Source: Hofstenia miamia (taxonomy: Eukaryota; Xenacoelomorpha; Acoela). Taken from it: a stretch of DNA of 40,634 bases. The stretch is from assembly GCA_004352715.1 (NCBI GenBank), contig SCFE01000057.1, positions 615,129 to 655,762 on the forward strand, read 5' to 3'. Both the position numbers and the translations under genes were made by a program. The notes beneath the pieces were generated by a model. It did not search any database. It saw only the letters and a list, made by a program, of their open reading frames with translations, and was not told the origin of the DNA. Shown one piece after another: positions 32,401-40,634 of this stretch; the first letter of the stretch is position 1; each line of letters starts with the position of its first letter.

Positions 32401-35339
32401 AGAGAATTTACGTATGAGGAATAACGGTTTTTAAGCTTTATTAAATTTAATTTTGAAAGTCAGCATACTTTAAAGCACACATTATACAATAATTAAGTGA
32501 TATATTAACTGTTTATTCGTTATTTTAGTAGGCCCTTGGAAAATAAAATTCAGAGAATAAACAGTTGAAGTAAGAGTCTAAGTTAATTTTTTTTGATAGC
32601 AATGATATATTGCGTGAAGATGTATAAGAACCAATGTCTCATATTACAAATGTCACTAGCATTGAATCAGATAAGCCTCGGATATATTTTTAATGCCTAA
32701 CGAATGCTGAGGATATGGTTAGATTATGTGATTGGTAGCAAGTTAGTAACAAAATCACGTCACATCGCTAATTACCTCGGGTGGTTAGACGAGCGATTCT
32801 ACCAAGCTGACGGATCACCCGTGACCAATCACATAATCTAACCGTCGCCTAATGACAGCAAAAATAATTGCTAATGAAAGCAACATCATAATCGATTTCA
32901 AAAAATCACGGCTAGATTAGGGAACATATTTGAAAAGAATTGGTAACAATTTCCTTCACAACAAAGTAATGTAGAATTCAAACCTTAAATCAAATTGTTG
33001 TTCTGAAAATTTCGATCTCAATTTGACAATTTCTGATTAAATTTGATTTTGGCAGGATCTAATTTTTATTTTAGTTGACGCTGGAAGTGCCATTTTTATT
33101 TTTCTATGCAAAAAGTAATTATTGCAATCTTCAGAAACGATAGCAGTTAGTCAAGTTTTCCTGTTTTGATTGTTTGAATATTGCTATAATTTTGCTGTTT
33201 GGAAGTAATGAATGGTTTCCAAACATTTTCTAAAATATTTTTTAGAAACTAGGATTCTGCTTACGAATTTGAGCTAATGGGGTCTACAGAGGGTTTCAAC
33301 CCTTAAGCTACATGTTTTTAAGTTGTAAATTTTCTGAAGTATAATTTTTCTTGGGTTTTACGGATTGAATTTTTTGTGCAATCACGTTCTCTACATGTGC
33401 ATGTATGTAAGAAATAATTTTTGTTAATGGCTTGAAGGTTTGTGTCTGTTTATCTAAAAATGATTTCTTTGTGCAGTCCTGTCCAAGCAAAATTTCGAAA
33501 AAATAGTTTTTATCTAACAAGTCAGATCTTTTTACTTTGCTGATTCTGGAAAGAGTGTTCTAGGAGTACTCCTTAGCTCTATCAAAATTGGATTAATTTA
33601 CTATGCTAATTTCTAACTACTTTTAATAACTCCGCTTAGTTAAAAATATGTTTCCAAAAAACTCACTAAGCAAAATCCTTATTTTAAATGTTTCCTTATA
33701 AGTTTTAAATATTTCGTGCTTCAATGCCGCATTAGGTGACTTATTATTGCTTTTGTTGCTTTTGTTTTTGTTGATTACTGTTGATAAAATATCTCTTATC
33801 ATTTCTAAAAAAAATGATATGATTTAAAAGTTGTCTGGCCTGTTGCTGAGGTGTGACTAACAAAGTAGGCGCGACAATGAATACGTTTATCAATCGTTAC
33901 TCCTAGTCTAATAATAATGAGTCAGAAAATTGAAGTATGTTATTCATGTATTCTTAACATTGTAAGTTGTTTTTAAACAAAATGGAAAATCGCACTGGAT
34001 TTTCATCAATCCAAACTCAAAAGTATATATTTTTCAATATTCTATATGTATTAATATAATTAGAATTTGGAATTTTAGTTTAACTTGGCTTGTGGTAATC
34101 GGTCGTTTTTGAATTCAATGTTTACAAGTGGATATTGGATTGGATTTCTCTTCGGAGTGGTTTTATCAGGTCAATTGCTTGACAAATTTGGTAGAAAGCC
34201 AATTACAATTTTGAATATTATTGGATTAAGTAAGTATAGAATAATAACTAGACATATATTTTAGTATTTGCATATAATCTTAGAGATGTAGAGATGTTAG
34301 AAAAGACATTAGCAATAATTTTTGTTTGCAATAATATTTTCAAAAATGTTAACATTAGTCATTTCAGATAGGCACTTTTATCATTTATGAAACATAGAAA
34401 CTGCGGTTTATTATATGGTAGTTTTATGTAGTACATGCTAAAGACCGCTTTGCGCAAGAAGAGAGAGAGAGAGAGAGAGAACTTACTTCTCTACAGTACC
34501 CATTTCTGCAGTGATTGAGGCAAAGCCCAAAGTGTCTGTGTGAAAGATAGTGTGTGCTATTGAAAAACTTGTACTTTAAATTTCTGCCTTGCAAATTGAT
34601 TTTTGACAAATCTGTTAACACTTAATCTACTAAATGTGCCAAAATTGACTCAAATCAAAATTTGGTTTACTTGCGCATGCATTCATTAAAAACAACAGCA
34701 GGTATATGCACCTCCAAATATATTGTTAATCCATATGAATTTGAATATGAAATTTTTTTCATTCTTTATATAAAGTTCTAAATTGAAATGCCTAAGGAAT
34801 AATGGCTTTTCTAGTGTTAAATATTATGAAATTCATTAAAAAAAATCGCTAAGAATGGTGTCAAAAAATGTATTACTTTTTAAATTATATATGAAATGTT
34901 TACGCCCAAACATTAAAGCTACATGTCAACAAATTATCTAATAAACTTTTAGCCTTGTTGAAGCATAGAACACTTCAAATTTCTATCTAATCCAACAAAT
35001 ATTCAGGCCGATTTAAAATAAAAATACTAAAGATAGCTTCTGCAAAATCCTGCCATTTGAACAATTAAAATTAAATCCAATTATAGAACGAAATGAAGTT
35101 TATTATCAAAAAGGCTGCAATTTTCACAACAAAAGGAACATCATTTCAACAACCCTAAAATCATTTTCTCCTAAAGAAAATGTATGGAACAACTTTAAAA
35201 AATGATATTTGAAGAAAAAATTTCAAAAAATCGGATTGATTTGAAGAAAAATATCAGTACAACAAACATTTATTAACAAGCCAGATGAAGTTAAATTTCC
35301 TAATGACAACTTGAAGATGATTATCGGCTGAAAATTTTC

Positions 35340-35386
<47 letters not shown>

Positions 35387-37446
35387 TTAGAAACGTTTAT
35401 TTCCTAAAATATAAAAATAAATGAGGAAAACAAATAAATACATGTAATCAATACATAAAGCATCAAGTATTAATGAATTTGAAATTGTCCAGAGCAGGTT
35501 GGTAGTGATATAAACACAATAGTATAGGATAATTAGGTTGCTTTGAATTTTCAGCGAGGAGCTGACGAGAGCATGTAAGAAATGGTAGCAACCAAGCCAC
35601 CCTAGCTCATGCGAATCTAGGCATCTTAATGCATGGGCTTATATTGAGTGAAAATTTAATGTTTTTAACCAAACATTAGAAAAATAGTGTAGCATGTGCT
35701 TGTAATTATTGCTAGCTTGTTTAAATTACATTAGATAAGACAAGAAGTGTATCTTTACTTTAAGTTGTATAACTTTGCATGCAATATGCATTCAAATATA
35801 TTTATTTACAAATTCAGAAAAATATAAAATGCACATTTTTATTAATATTAATTATTTCTAAAAATCTTTGAAAGATTAAATAGGCACTAAAATGAAGAAT
35901 GAATCGTAAATGTATCCAATAACTTTTTGCAATCACAGCCATTTGGATAATTGATGCTAGCAATATGAACTGGTAATCAAATAAACAATATTATTATAGA
36001 ATGAATAAAAAATTTAATACTTTAGACTTATCGACATTTTTGATGTATTTCGGGAATAATATTTACATTCTTATTCTCTTCAGAGCAATGGTAGGATTCT
36101 TTATTAGCGGAGGGCAAATTGGCGCATTTGTTCATTGTAAATTTTATATATCTTAAATATATACTAATTCATAGTTTAGTTACTGAATATTTGCCGTCAA
36201 AAAACATAGCTTCAGCGTCCGTATTAATCCAAGTAATTTTTGCCGTTGGCGAGATTATTGCTATGATGGTAGGTTATATGTTTAAGGAAGACTGGAAAAT
36301 GCAATATCTAGTTGGGGCGATGCCGACACCATTTATATTATTAGGGTCAATTTTGTAAGTCATATTTTTTAGCGTTTTAACATGTACATCTACATGTACA
36401 AGTATGTGCTCAGCAATCTTGAAAGAAATTTTTCCATCTATAAAACGTTTCTGCTGTGCGATGGCGTGCGAAAATGTTTTCTGAGTGCTATTTTAATACA
36501 ATGCATAAAAATATTTTTAAAGATTATACTAAGTAAACCTGTATTTTGATTGCGCTAAATAGACTGTTTTTTTATGACTTTTCGAAATCTTCCTGTATGG
36601 CGAAGCAATGCGCATTGTATCCCTGCTTTTCTTCAAAAGAAATTCTTGATAGGTTTTGGGGCGGCTTGTGTTTTATTCACCCATATAATTTGTGGATCAC
36701 AAAATGAATAAAACGCAAATTGCCCCAAAATATATCAAATATTTTCCTTCAAAAAAGCACCACTACAATGCGCATTCCTATGCCATACCAAAAGATTTGG
36801 CAATGATGTAAAAATGCAGGCCCATCGCGTGACAAAAACATTTGGCAGAAGGAATTATTTTGTGTCAAGCTTTAGTTTTTATATACCTCCGAAAAGTTTT
36901 AATTGACGAGATCCTTTCCTTAACTATGCTATCAACATTAATAAATTGAATATTTCATTATAGTACAATCAAATTAGGTTAAATATAAATTTAATATGTT
37001 GCATTCCAATATCTCCTAACAAAATGTTGCTCATAAAAATTTAGACAACAGTGCTGACACATACGCTTGCCAATTTTATCTACAAATTTCAATGATTATC
37101 CTGTCCGGACTCAACTATAGCATATGCTGCTATATATATATTGCAATCTAAATAAAGAAATAGAAGAATGGGAAACTCGACATATGATGATAATCTATTC
37201 AAATAATAACTCGTTTAGACTCTATCCAGAAAGCTGCCGTTGGCTGTTGGCTGTTGGAAAACAAGTGGAAGCGGTAAAAGTAGCAGAAAAATTAGCGGAT
37301 ATTAATGGATACAAGCATTTGGTAGGCAAGATTCAACTAGTCGATACTAAGGAGTTGAGTGAAAATCCGGCACTCATTTACTCATGGAAGGATCTCTTCT
37401 GGCCTGTCAAAATTCTGTTGCTATCTCTATCTTCCTTCATTACTTG
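29150..37446 (+). CDS. SLC22-type organic cation/anion transporter, MFS superfamily (5' part; 3' exons not found)
   Basis: This is a plasma-membrane facilitator of the SLC22 (organic ion transporter) family, judged from sequence. Exons are 29150-29410, 34079-34229, 36026-36136, 36180-36354 and 37219-37446 or slightly further. They join in frame to about 308 residues, against roughly 500-560 for full-length members. Visible features are TM1, a short Cys-rich extracellular loop, GTMVAEFNLACG (family (S/T)IVxEWxLVC), the MFS motif GQLLDKFGRKP, TM3-TM6, and PESCRWLL (family PESPRWL). The start is supported by an in-frame TGA at 29120-29122. The substrate cannot be told. The C-terminal half (TM7-TM12) is absent and may lie in the gap at 38861-39860 or beyond the window. 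The apparent second copy of exon 5 at 37956 is probably an unmerged allele. Confidence 0.85.
30560..31780 (+). pseudogene. Decayed transposase-like gene with DTT...HHI motifs (hAT-like, unassigned family)
   Basis: + strand pieces include TSRAAKVRRQLSDYS (near 31060), NWTLHFDDKLIAAKEHQVIV (31195), then after a shift ETIPAGIIKILDYFDLIICD, DTTNVNNGKRNDVDV (near 31372) and YVGCQHHILGRDLTLVMDEC (31458 on). The arrangement (HWDGK(L/M)L, then FDTTxxNTGxxxGAC, then CRHHIxE) matches an abundant invertebrate transposase-like protein family I know only as uncharacterised and hAT-like. Both strands carry incidental open frames here (for example 30984-30589 minus) which I read as shadows. Located in intron 1 of the SLC22 gene. 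Confidence 0.55.
31781..32716. other. SLC22 intron 1, no recognised feature
   Basis: AT-rich; it may include further eroded parts of the preceding transposase-like gene, but I could not read any motif. Confidence 0.35.
32717..32843. mobile_element. MITE copy B (127 bp, perfect 20-bp terminal inverted repeats)
   Basis: GGTTAGATTATGTGATTGGT at 32717-32736 is repeated as its exact reverse complement at 32824-32843. The interior matches copy A (6083-6211) in opposite orientation. No coding capacity. It sits in SLC22 intron 1. The superfamily is not evident, since no clear target duplication was seen. Confidence 0.85.
32844..34078. other. 3' part of SLC22 intron 1, no recognised gene
   Basis: A minus frame at 33520-33308 (70 residues, basic, no motif) is unassigned and probably fortuitous. 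The remainder is AT-rich. Confidence 0.35.
34079..34229 (+). CDS. SLC22-type transporter exon 2 (TM2 and MFS signature)
   Basis: Acceptor TTTTAG; encodes FNLACGNRSFLNSMFTSGYW then IGFLFGVVLSGQLLDKFGRK and the start of TM3. GQLLDKFGRKP is the cytoplasmic loop 2-3 motif A of the major facilitator superfamily. Ends one base into a codon before GTAAGT. Confidence 0.9.
34461..34480. repeat. (GA)n microsatellite
   Basis: About ten GA units in SLC22 intron 2. Confidence 0.9.
34481..35340. other. SLC22 intron 2, no recognised feature
   Basis: AT-rich sequence with no protein motif. The 65-residue minus frame at 34621-34424 is created partly by the GA repeat and is not a gene. Confidence 0.4.
35341..35388. 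repeat. (AAT)n microsatellite
   Basis: About 15 AAT units in SLC22 intron 2. The following 35390-36025 has no recognised feature. Confidence 0.95.
36026..36136 (+). CDS. SLC22-type transporter exon 3 (TM3-TM4)
   Basis: Found by extending the frame upstream of RAMVGFF. With acceptor TTTAG at 36021-36025 the split codon becomes N and the exon reads LSTFLMYFGNNIYILILFRA then MVGFFISGGQIGAFVH. This fits TM3/TM4 of SLC22 (family FRxLxGxxxGG). The phase is exact on both sides. It is followed by a 43-bp intron. Confidence 0.82.
36180..36354 (+). CDS. SLC22-type transporter exon 4 (TM5-TM6)
   Basis: With acceptor TTTAG ending at 36179, the split codon gives F and the exon reads TEYLPSKNIASASVLIQVIF and continues through WKMQYLVGAMPTPFILLGSI. 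The (T/M)E before the loop matches the family E at the end of TM4. Two hydrophobic spans correspond to TM5 and TM6. Donor GTAAGT. Confidence 0.85.
36583..36800. repeat. Long imperfect inverted repeat (fold-back element) in SLC22 intron 4
   Basis: The arm at about 36583-36679 and the reverse complement of about 36711-36800 align with shared blocks AATGCGCATTGTA, TTTTGGGGC and GTTTTATTCA in the same order. The loop is about 30 bases. The arms are roughly 95 bases and look about 75 percent alike by eye. An intronic transcript would fold into a long hairpin. It may be a fold-back MITE or a small-RNA source; the sequence alone does not tell which. Confidence 0.75.
37219..37446 (+). CDS. SLC22-type transporter exon 5 (PESxRWL loop; into TM7)
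   Basis: Acceptor TTTAG at 37214-37218. Encodes LYPESCRWLLAVGKQVEAVK, a charged intracellular loop, then WKDLFWPVKILLLSLSSFIT at the start of TM7. PESCRWLL matches the family PESPRWL with Cys for Pro. The exon end is uncertain: donor GT at 37447 (after ITW) or the GTATAT about a dozen bases later, since a TAA follows at the end of TVYYYL. Confidence 0.8.
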
Positions 37447-38547
37447 GTATAGACCTACAGTATATTACTATTTATAAAATTTTGCTTTTTTAAATCCTTA
37501 AATTTAAAACTTCAAGATTTCGTAATATCGTTTTTATTCAAATTATTTATAAAAAATGTATTTTATTGAAAGACAACACTAATAGCAATTACTGATACAT
37601 TAACACAAAAAGTTTTAATGGAATAAATACAACATGAAGGCAGGTTGTAGAGCAATTATTTATGTAAGGACGCAAGCGAACGTCAATAATCGAGACATAA
37701 GTCATTCACGTAAAGGACATGCTTAAACATAGTTCAGATATAGATTCGCACGCCAGTTTATTTTAACTTAATCGTTTTCAAAGAAAAAGATTTACAGTTT
37801 CAGTATCAATTTTTTCATGCGTTAATTCAAAATATTCCAAAAATTGATTATTTTTTGTTAAGGAGATTCATTTATTGTAACTTAAAATAAATTCCGCTGT
37901 TGCAAACAGTAAAAACCTGGGACAGAGATGGTCAATAGCACAAATGCATTGAATNCTCTTCTGGCCTGTCAAAATTCTGTTGCTATCTCTATCTTCCTTC
38001 ATTACTTGGTATGGACCTACAGTATATTACTATTTATAAAATTTTGCTTTTTTAAATCCTTAAATTTAAAACTTCAAGATTTCGTAATATCGTTGTTATT
38101 CAAATTATTTATAAAAAATGTATTTTATTGAAAGACAACACTAATAGCAATTACTGATACATTAACACAAAAAATTTTAATGGAATAAATACAACATGAA
38201 GGCAGGTTTTAATTAGAAATGGTTCACAATTAGATGGTTTTAAAGAAAGAATACCTTCCAAATAACATCATTAGATAACATTACCATGCACCTGTCATTC
38301 ACGTAAAGGACATGCTTAGACATAGTTCAGATATAGATTCGCACGCCAGTTTATTTTAACTTAATCGTTTTCAAAGAAAAAGATTTACAGTTTCAGTATC
38401 AATTTTTTCATGCGTTAATTCAAAATATTCCAAAAATTGATTATTTTTTGTTAAGGAGATTCATTTATTGTAACTTAAAATAAATTCCGCTGTTGCAAAC
38501 AGTAAAAACCTGGGACAGAGATGGTCAATAGCACAAATGCATTGAAT
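37394..38547. repeat. Large duplication of SLC22 exon 5 end and downstream flank, joined by a single N
   Basis: CTCTTCTGGCCTGTCAAAAT starts at 37394 and again at 37956, and both copies end at GCACAAATGCATTGAAT (to 37954 and to 38547). They are nearly identical except for a replaced block around 37645-37700 versus 38205-38290 and a few single changes. The N at 37955 and the truncated exon start of copy 2 point to two unmerged haplotypes. Copy 2 has no upstream part of the exon. Confidence 0.85.
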
Positions 38548-38860
38548 GCAATTTATTAACAATATTTTGAAAAATAATATTTATATTTTAAATTTTTCAA
38601 TTTTATTGCATAGATTATTTTTGAGTTTTTAAAATGACAAACTTTGGCATAGCAAATAGAAAAATTATAATTTTTTGGCAAGAATCATAAAATGGGCCCA
38701 AAATCATCCGAATTTGCATTACTATGTAGAGTGGGCCGGTCTTGGGCCATCTCGATTGCTTCTCAAGACAAATTATCTTATTCTGCAAATAATTTTAACA
38801 AATAGTGACAAATAGTTCTCCGTATAAAGGAATACATCCTGAAGATATTCAATTTGGTAG
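38548..38860. other. Sequence between the duplicated flank and the gap, no recognised feature
   Basis: AT-rich; no SLC22 exon could be identified here. Confidence 0.4.
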
Positions 38861-39860
38861 NNNNNNNNNNNNNNNNNNNNNNNNNNNNNNNNNNNNNNNN
38901 NNNNNNNNNNNNNNNNNNNNNNNNNNNNNNNNNNNNNNNNNNNNNNNNNNNNNNNNNNNNNNNNNNNNNNNNNNNNNNNNNNNNNNNNNNNNNNNNNNNN
39001 NNNNNNNNNNNNNNNNNNNNNNNNNNNNNNNNNNNNNNNNNNNNNNNNNNNNNNNNNNNNNNNNNNNNNNNNNNNNNNNNNNNNNNNNNNNNNNNNNNNN
39101 NNNNNNNNNNNNNNNNNNNNNNNNNNNNNNNNNNNNNNNNNNNNNNNNNNNNNNNNNNNNNNNNNNNNNNNNNNNNNNNNNNNNNNNNNNNNNNNNNNNN
39201 NNNNNNNNNNNNNNNNNNNNNNNNNNNNNNNNNNNNNNNNNNNNNNNNNNNNNNNNNNNNNNNNNNNNNNNNNNNNNNNNNNNNNNNNNNNNNNNNNNNN
39301 NNNNNNNNNNNNNNNNNNNNNNNNNNNNNNNNNNNNNNNNNNNNNNNNNNNNNNNNNNNNNNNNNNNNNNNNNNNNNNNNNNNNNNNNNNNNNNNNNNNN
39401 NNNNNNNNNNNNNNNNNNNNNNNNNNNNNNNNNNNNNNNNNNNNNNNNNNNNNNNNNNNNNNNNNNNNNNNNNNNNNNNNNNNNNNNNNNNNNNNNNNNN
39501 NNNNNNNNNNNNNNNNNNNNNNNNNNNNNNNNNNNNNNNNNNNNNNNNNNNNNNNNNNNNNNNNNNNNNNNNNNNNNNNNNNNNNNNNNNNNNNNNNNNN
39601 NNNNNNNNNNNNNNNNNNNNNNNNNNNNNNNNNNNNNNNNNNNNNNNNNNNNNNNNNNNNNNNNNNNNNNNNNNNNNNNNNNNNNNNNNNNNNNNNNNNN
39701 NNNNNNNNNNNNNNNNNNNNNNNNNNNNNNNNNNNNNNNNNNNNNNNNNNNNNNNNNNNNNNNNNNNNNNNNNNNNNNNNNNNNNNNNNNNNNNNNNNNN
39801 NNNNNNNNNNNNNNNNNNNNNNNNNNNNNNNNNNNNNNNNNNNNNNNNNNNNNNNNNNNN
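38861..39860. other. Assembly gap of exactly 1000 N
   Basis: The round length suggests a placeholder, so the true distance is unknown. Open frames drawn across it are artefacts. Missing SLC22 exons could lie here. Confidence 0.97.
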
Positions 39861-39863
39861 ATA

Positions 39864-40314
39864 TAAGTCTCAAAACATTATAAATGCCAGAGCAACATAT
39901 GTAATAAGATGTGATTTAGTTATTTAAGTGGAAACAAATTCTGAAATATCCTTGGAGGAAAATAGTGTTTTTGGCATTGTTTTTTTGTGCTGTTCAAAAC
40001 TTCAAACATGCTTTATGATTTTATTGTTTAAGTAAACATTTATTTATTAATAACACAAGATGTCTACAGCCTCACTGCAAACCCAAAGAGATCGAGGATC
40101 GATCTAAGTCTCAAAACATTATAAATGACAGAGCAACATATGTAATAAGATGTGATTTAGTTATTTAAGTGGAAATAAATTCTGAAATATTCTTGGAGGA
40201 AAATAGTGTTTTTGGCATTGTTTCTTTTGTGCTGTTCAAAACTTCAAACATGCTTTATGATTTTATTGTTTAAGTAAACATTTATTCATTAATAACACAA
40301 GATGTCTACAGCCT
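39864..40314. repeat. Tandem duplication with 242-bp period after the gap
   Basis: AAGTCTCAAAACATTATAAA occurs at 39864 and 40106, and the copies stay alike to GATGTCTACAGCCT with a few substitutions (for example GCCAGAG/GACAGAG). A GATCGAGGATCGATC stretch lies at the junction. No coding content; 40315-40634 has no recognised feature. Confidence 0.85.
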
Positions 40315-40634
40315 TTCAGGATCTGGTAATCTTTTCAAATTGAAACCATATAGGACGATTGCATCACATTGGTTTAAAAGTGATATTGTAGCCCCTCAAA
40401 TTTTCGTTTTTACTTCAAATAGCATTAATTTATTATATTCACTGTTGAGTGACTCCATTCTCTTCACGATGATCGCCTAAACAGTTTCTTACAAAAAATA
40501 ATAAAATATGGCTATTAACATCTAATAAAATAATGCTAGAGTTGCAAATAAAATTGAGCTGTGAGAATATTCAAAATTTGTGGAATAATAGATGGTTGAT
40601 AAAATGTAAATCGAAGACGAGACATTACTCTATT

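Noticed and set aside
37928-38131. Possible additional SLC22 exon
   Set aside because: It is the duplicated exon 5 end behind a single N and lacks the upstream exon part, so an unmerged allele is more likely.
38773-39927. Three open frames of over 350 codons on both strands
   Set aside because: They consist almost entirely of Ns in the 1000-base gap.

Overview
This is an AT-rich invertebrate (metazoan) nuclear genome window. It has spliced genes with GT-AG introns and many decayed transposable elements. Its protein-coding content is two genes on the + strand. (1) A complete cytoplasmic tyrosyl-tRNA synthetase gene runs 2917-19757 in 11 exons that join without a frame break into about 533 residues. 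(2) The 5' half of an SLC22-type organic cation transporter gene covers five exons, 29150 to about 37446. Its 3' exons were not found and may lie in the 1000-N gap or beyond the window. Several introns are extremely short (41-46 bp) and most splice acceptors end in TTAG or TTTAG. The other introns are inflated to kilobases by transposons. An arthropod is my best guess from the protein sequences and from the transposon mix, but the lineage cannot be fixed from this window.

Layout. 1-1145: 3' part of an R2/NeSL-like LINE (minus), containing an assembly-type duplication at a single N. 1146-2916: decayed, coding-like sequence I could not identify. 2917-19757: tyrosyl-tRNA synthetase. Its intron 1 carries a GIY-YIG (Penelope-like) fragment, a deleted mariner with matching terminal repeats, a TA-repeat gap, a tandem duplication and a MITE. 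Its intron 5 carries a hAT-like element with a C2H2-type finger. Its intron 9 carries a complete-ended but decayed piggyBac element (14694-19084), which contains a 20.4-copy, 108-bp minisatellite. 19758-29149: an intergenic LINE graveyard with about five reverse-transcriptase fragments on both strands, plus hAT-like tips. 29150-37446: the SLC22 gene, whose intron 1 holds a decayed transposase-like gene and a MITE with perfect 20-bp terminal repeats, and whose intron 4 holds a long hairpin. 37394-38547: a second copy of part of exon 5 and its downstream flank, again joined by a single N and best explained as an unmerged allele. 38861-39860: gap. 39861-40634: a tandem duplication of about 242 bp.

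The two host genes are unrelated: one does translation, the other solute transport. Most of the interest lies in the elements. A piggyBac copy appears to have seeded a satellite-like array from its own 3' end. A shared MITE family sits in introns of both genes. The intron population combines tiny introns with transposon-swollen ones. No prokaryote-type system, CRISPR array, tRNA or rRNA gene was seen.
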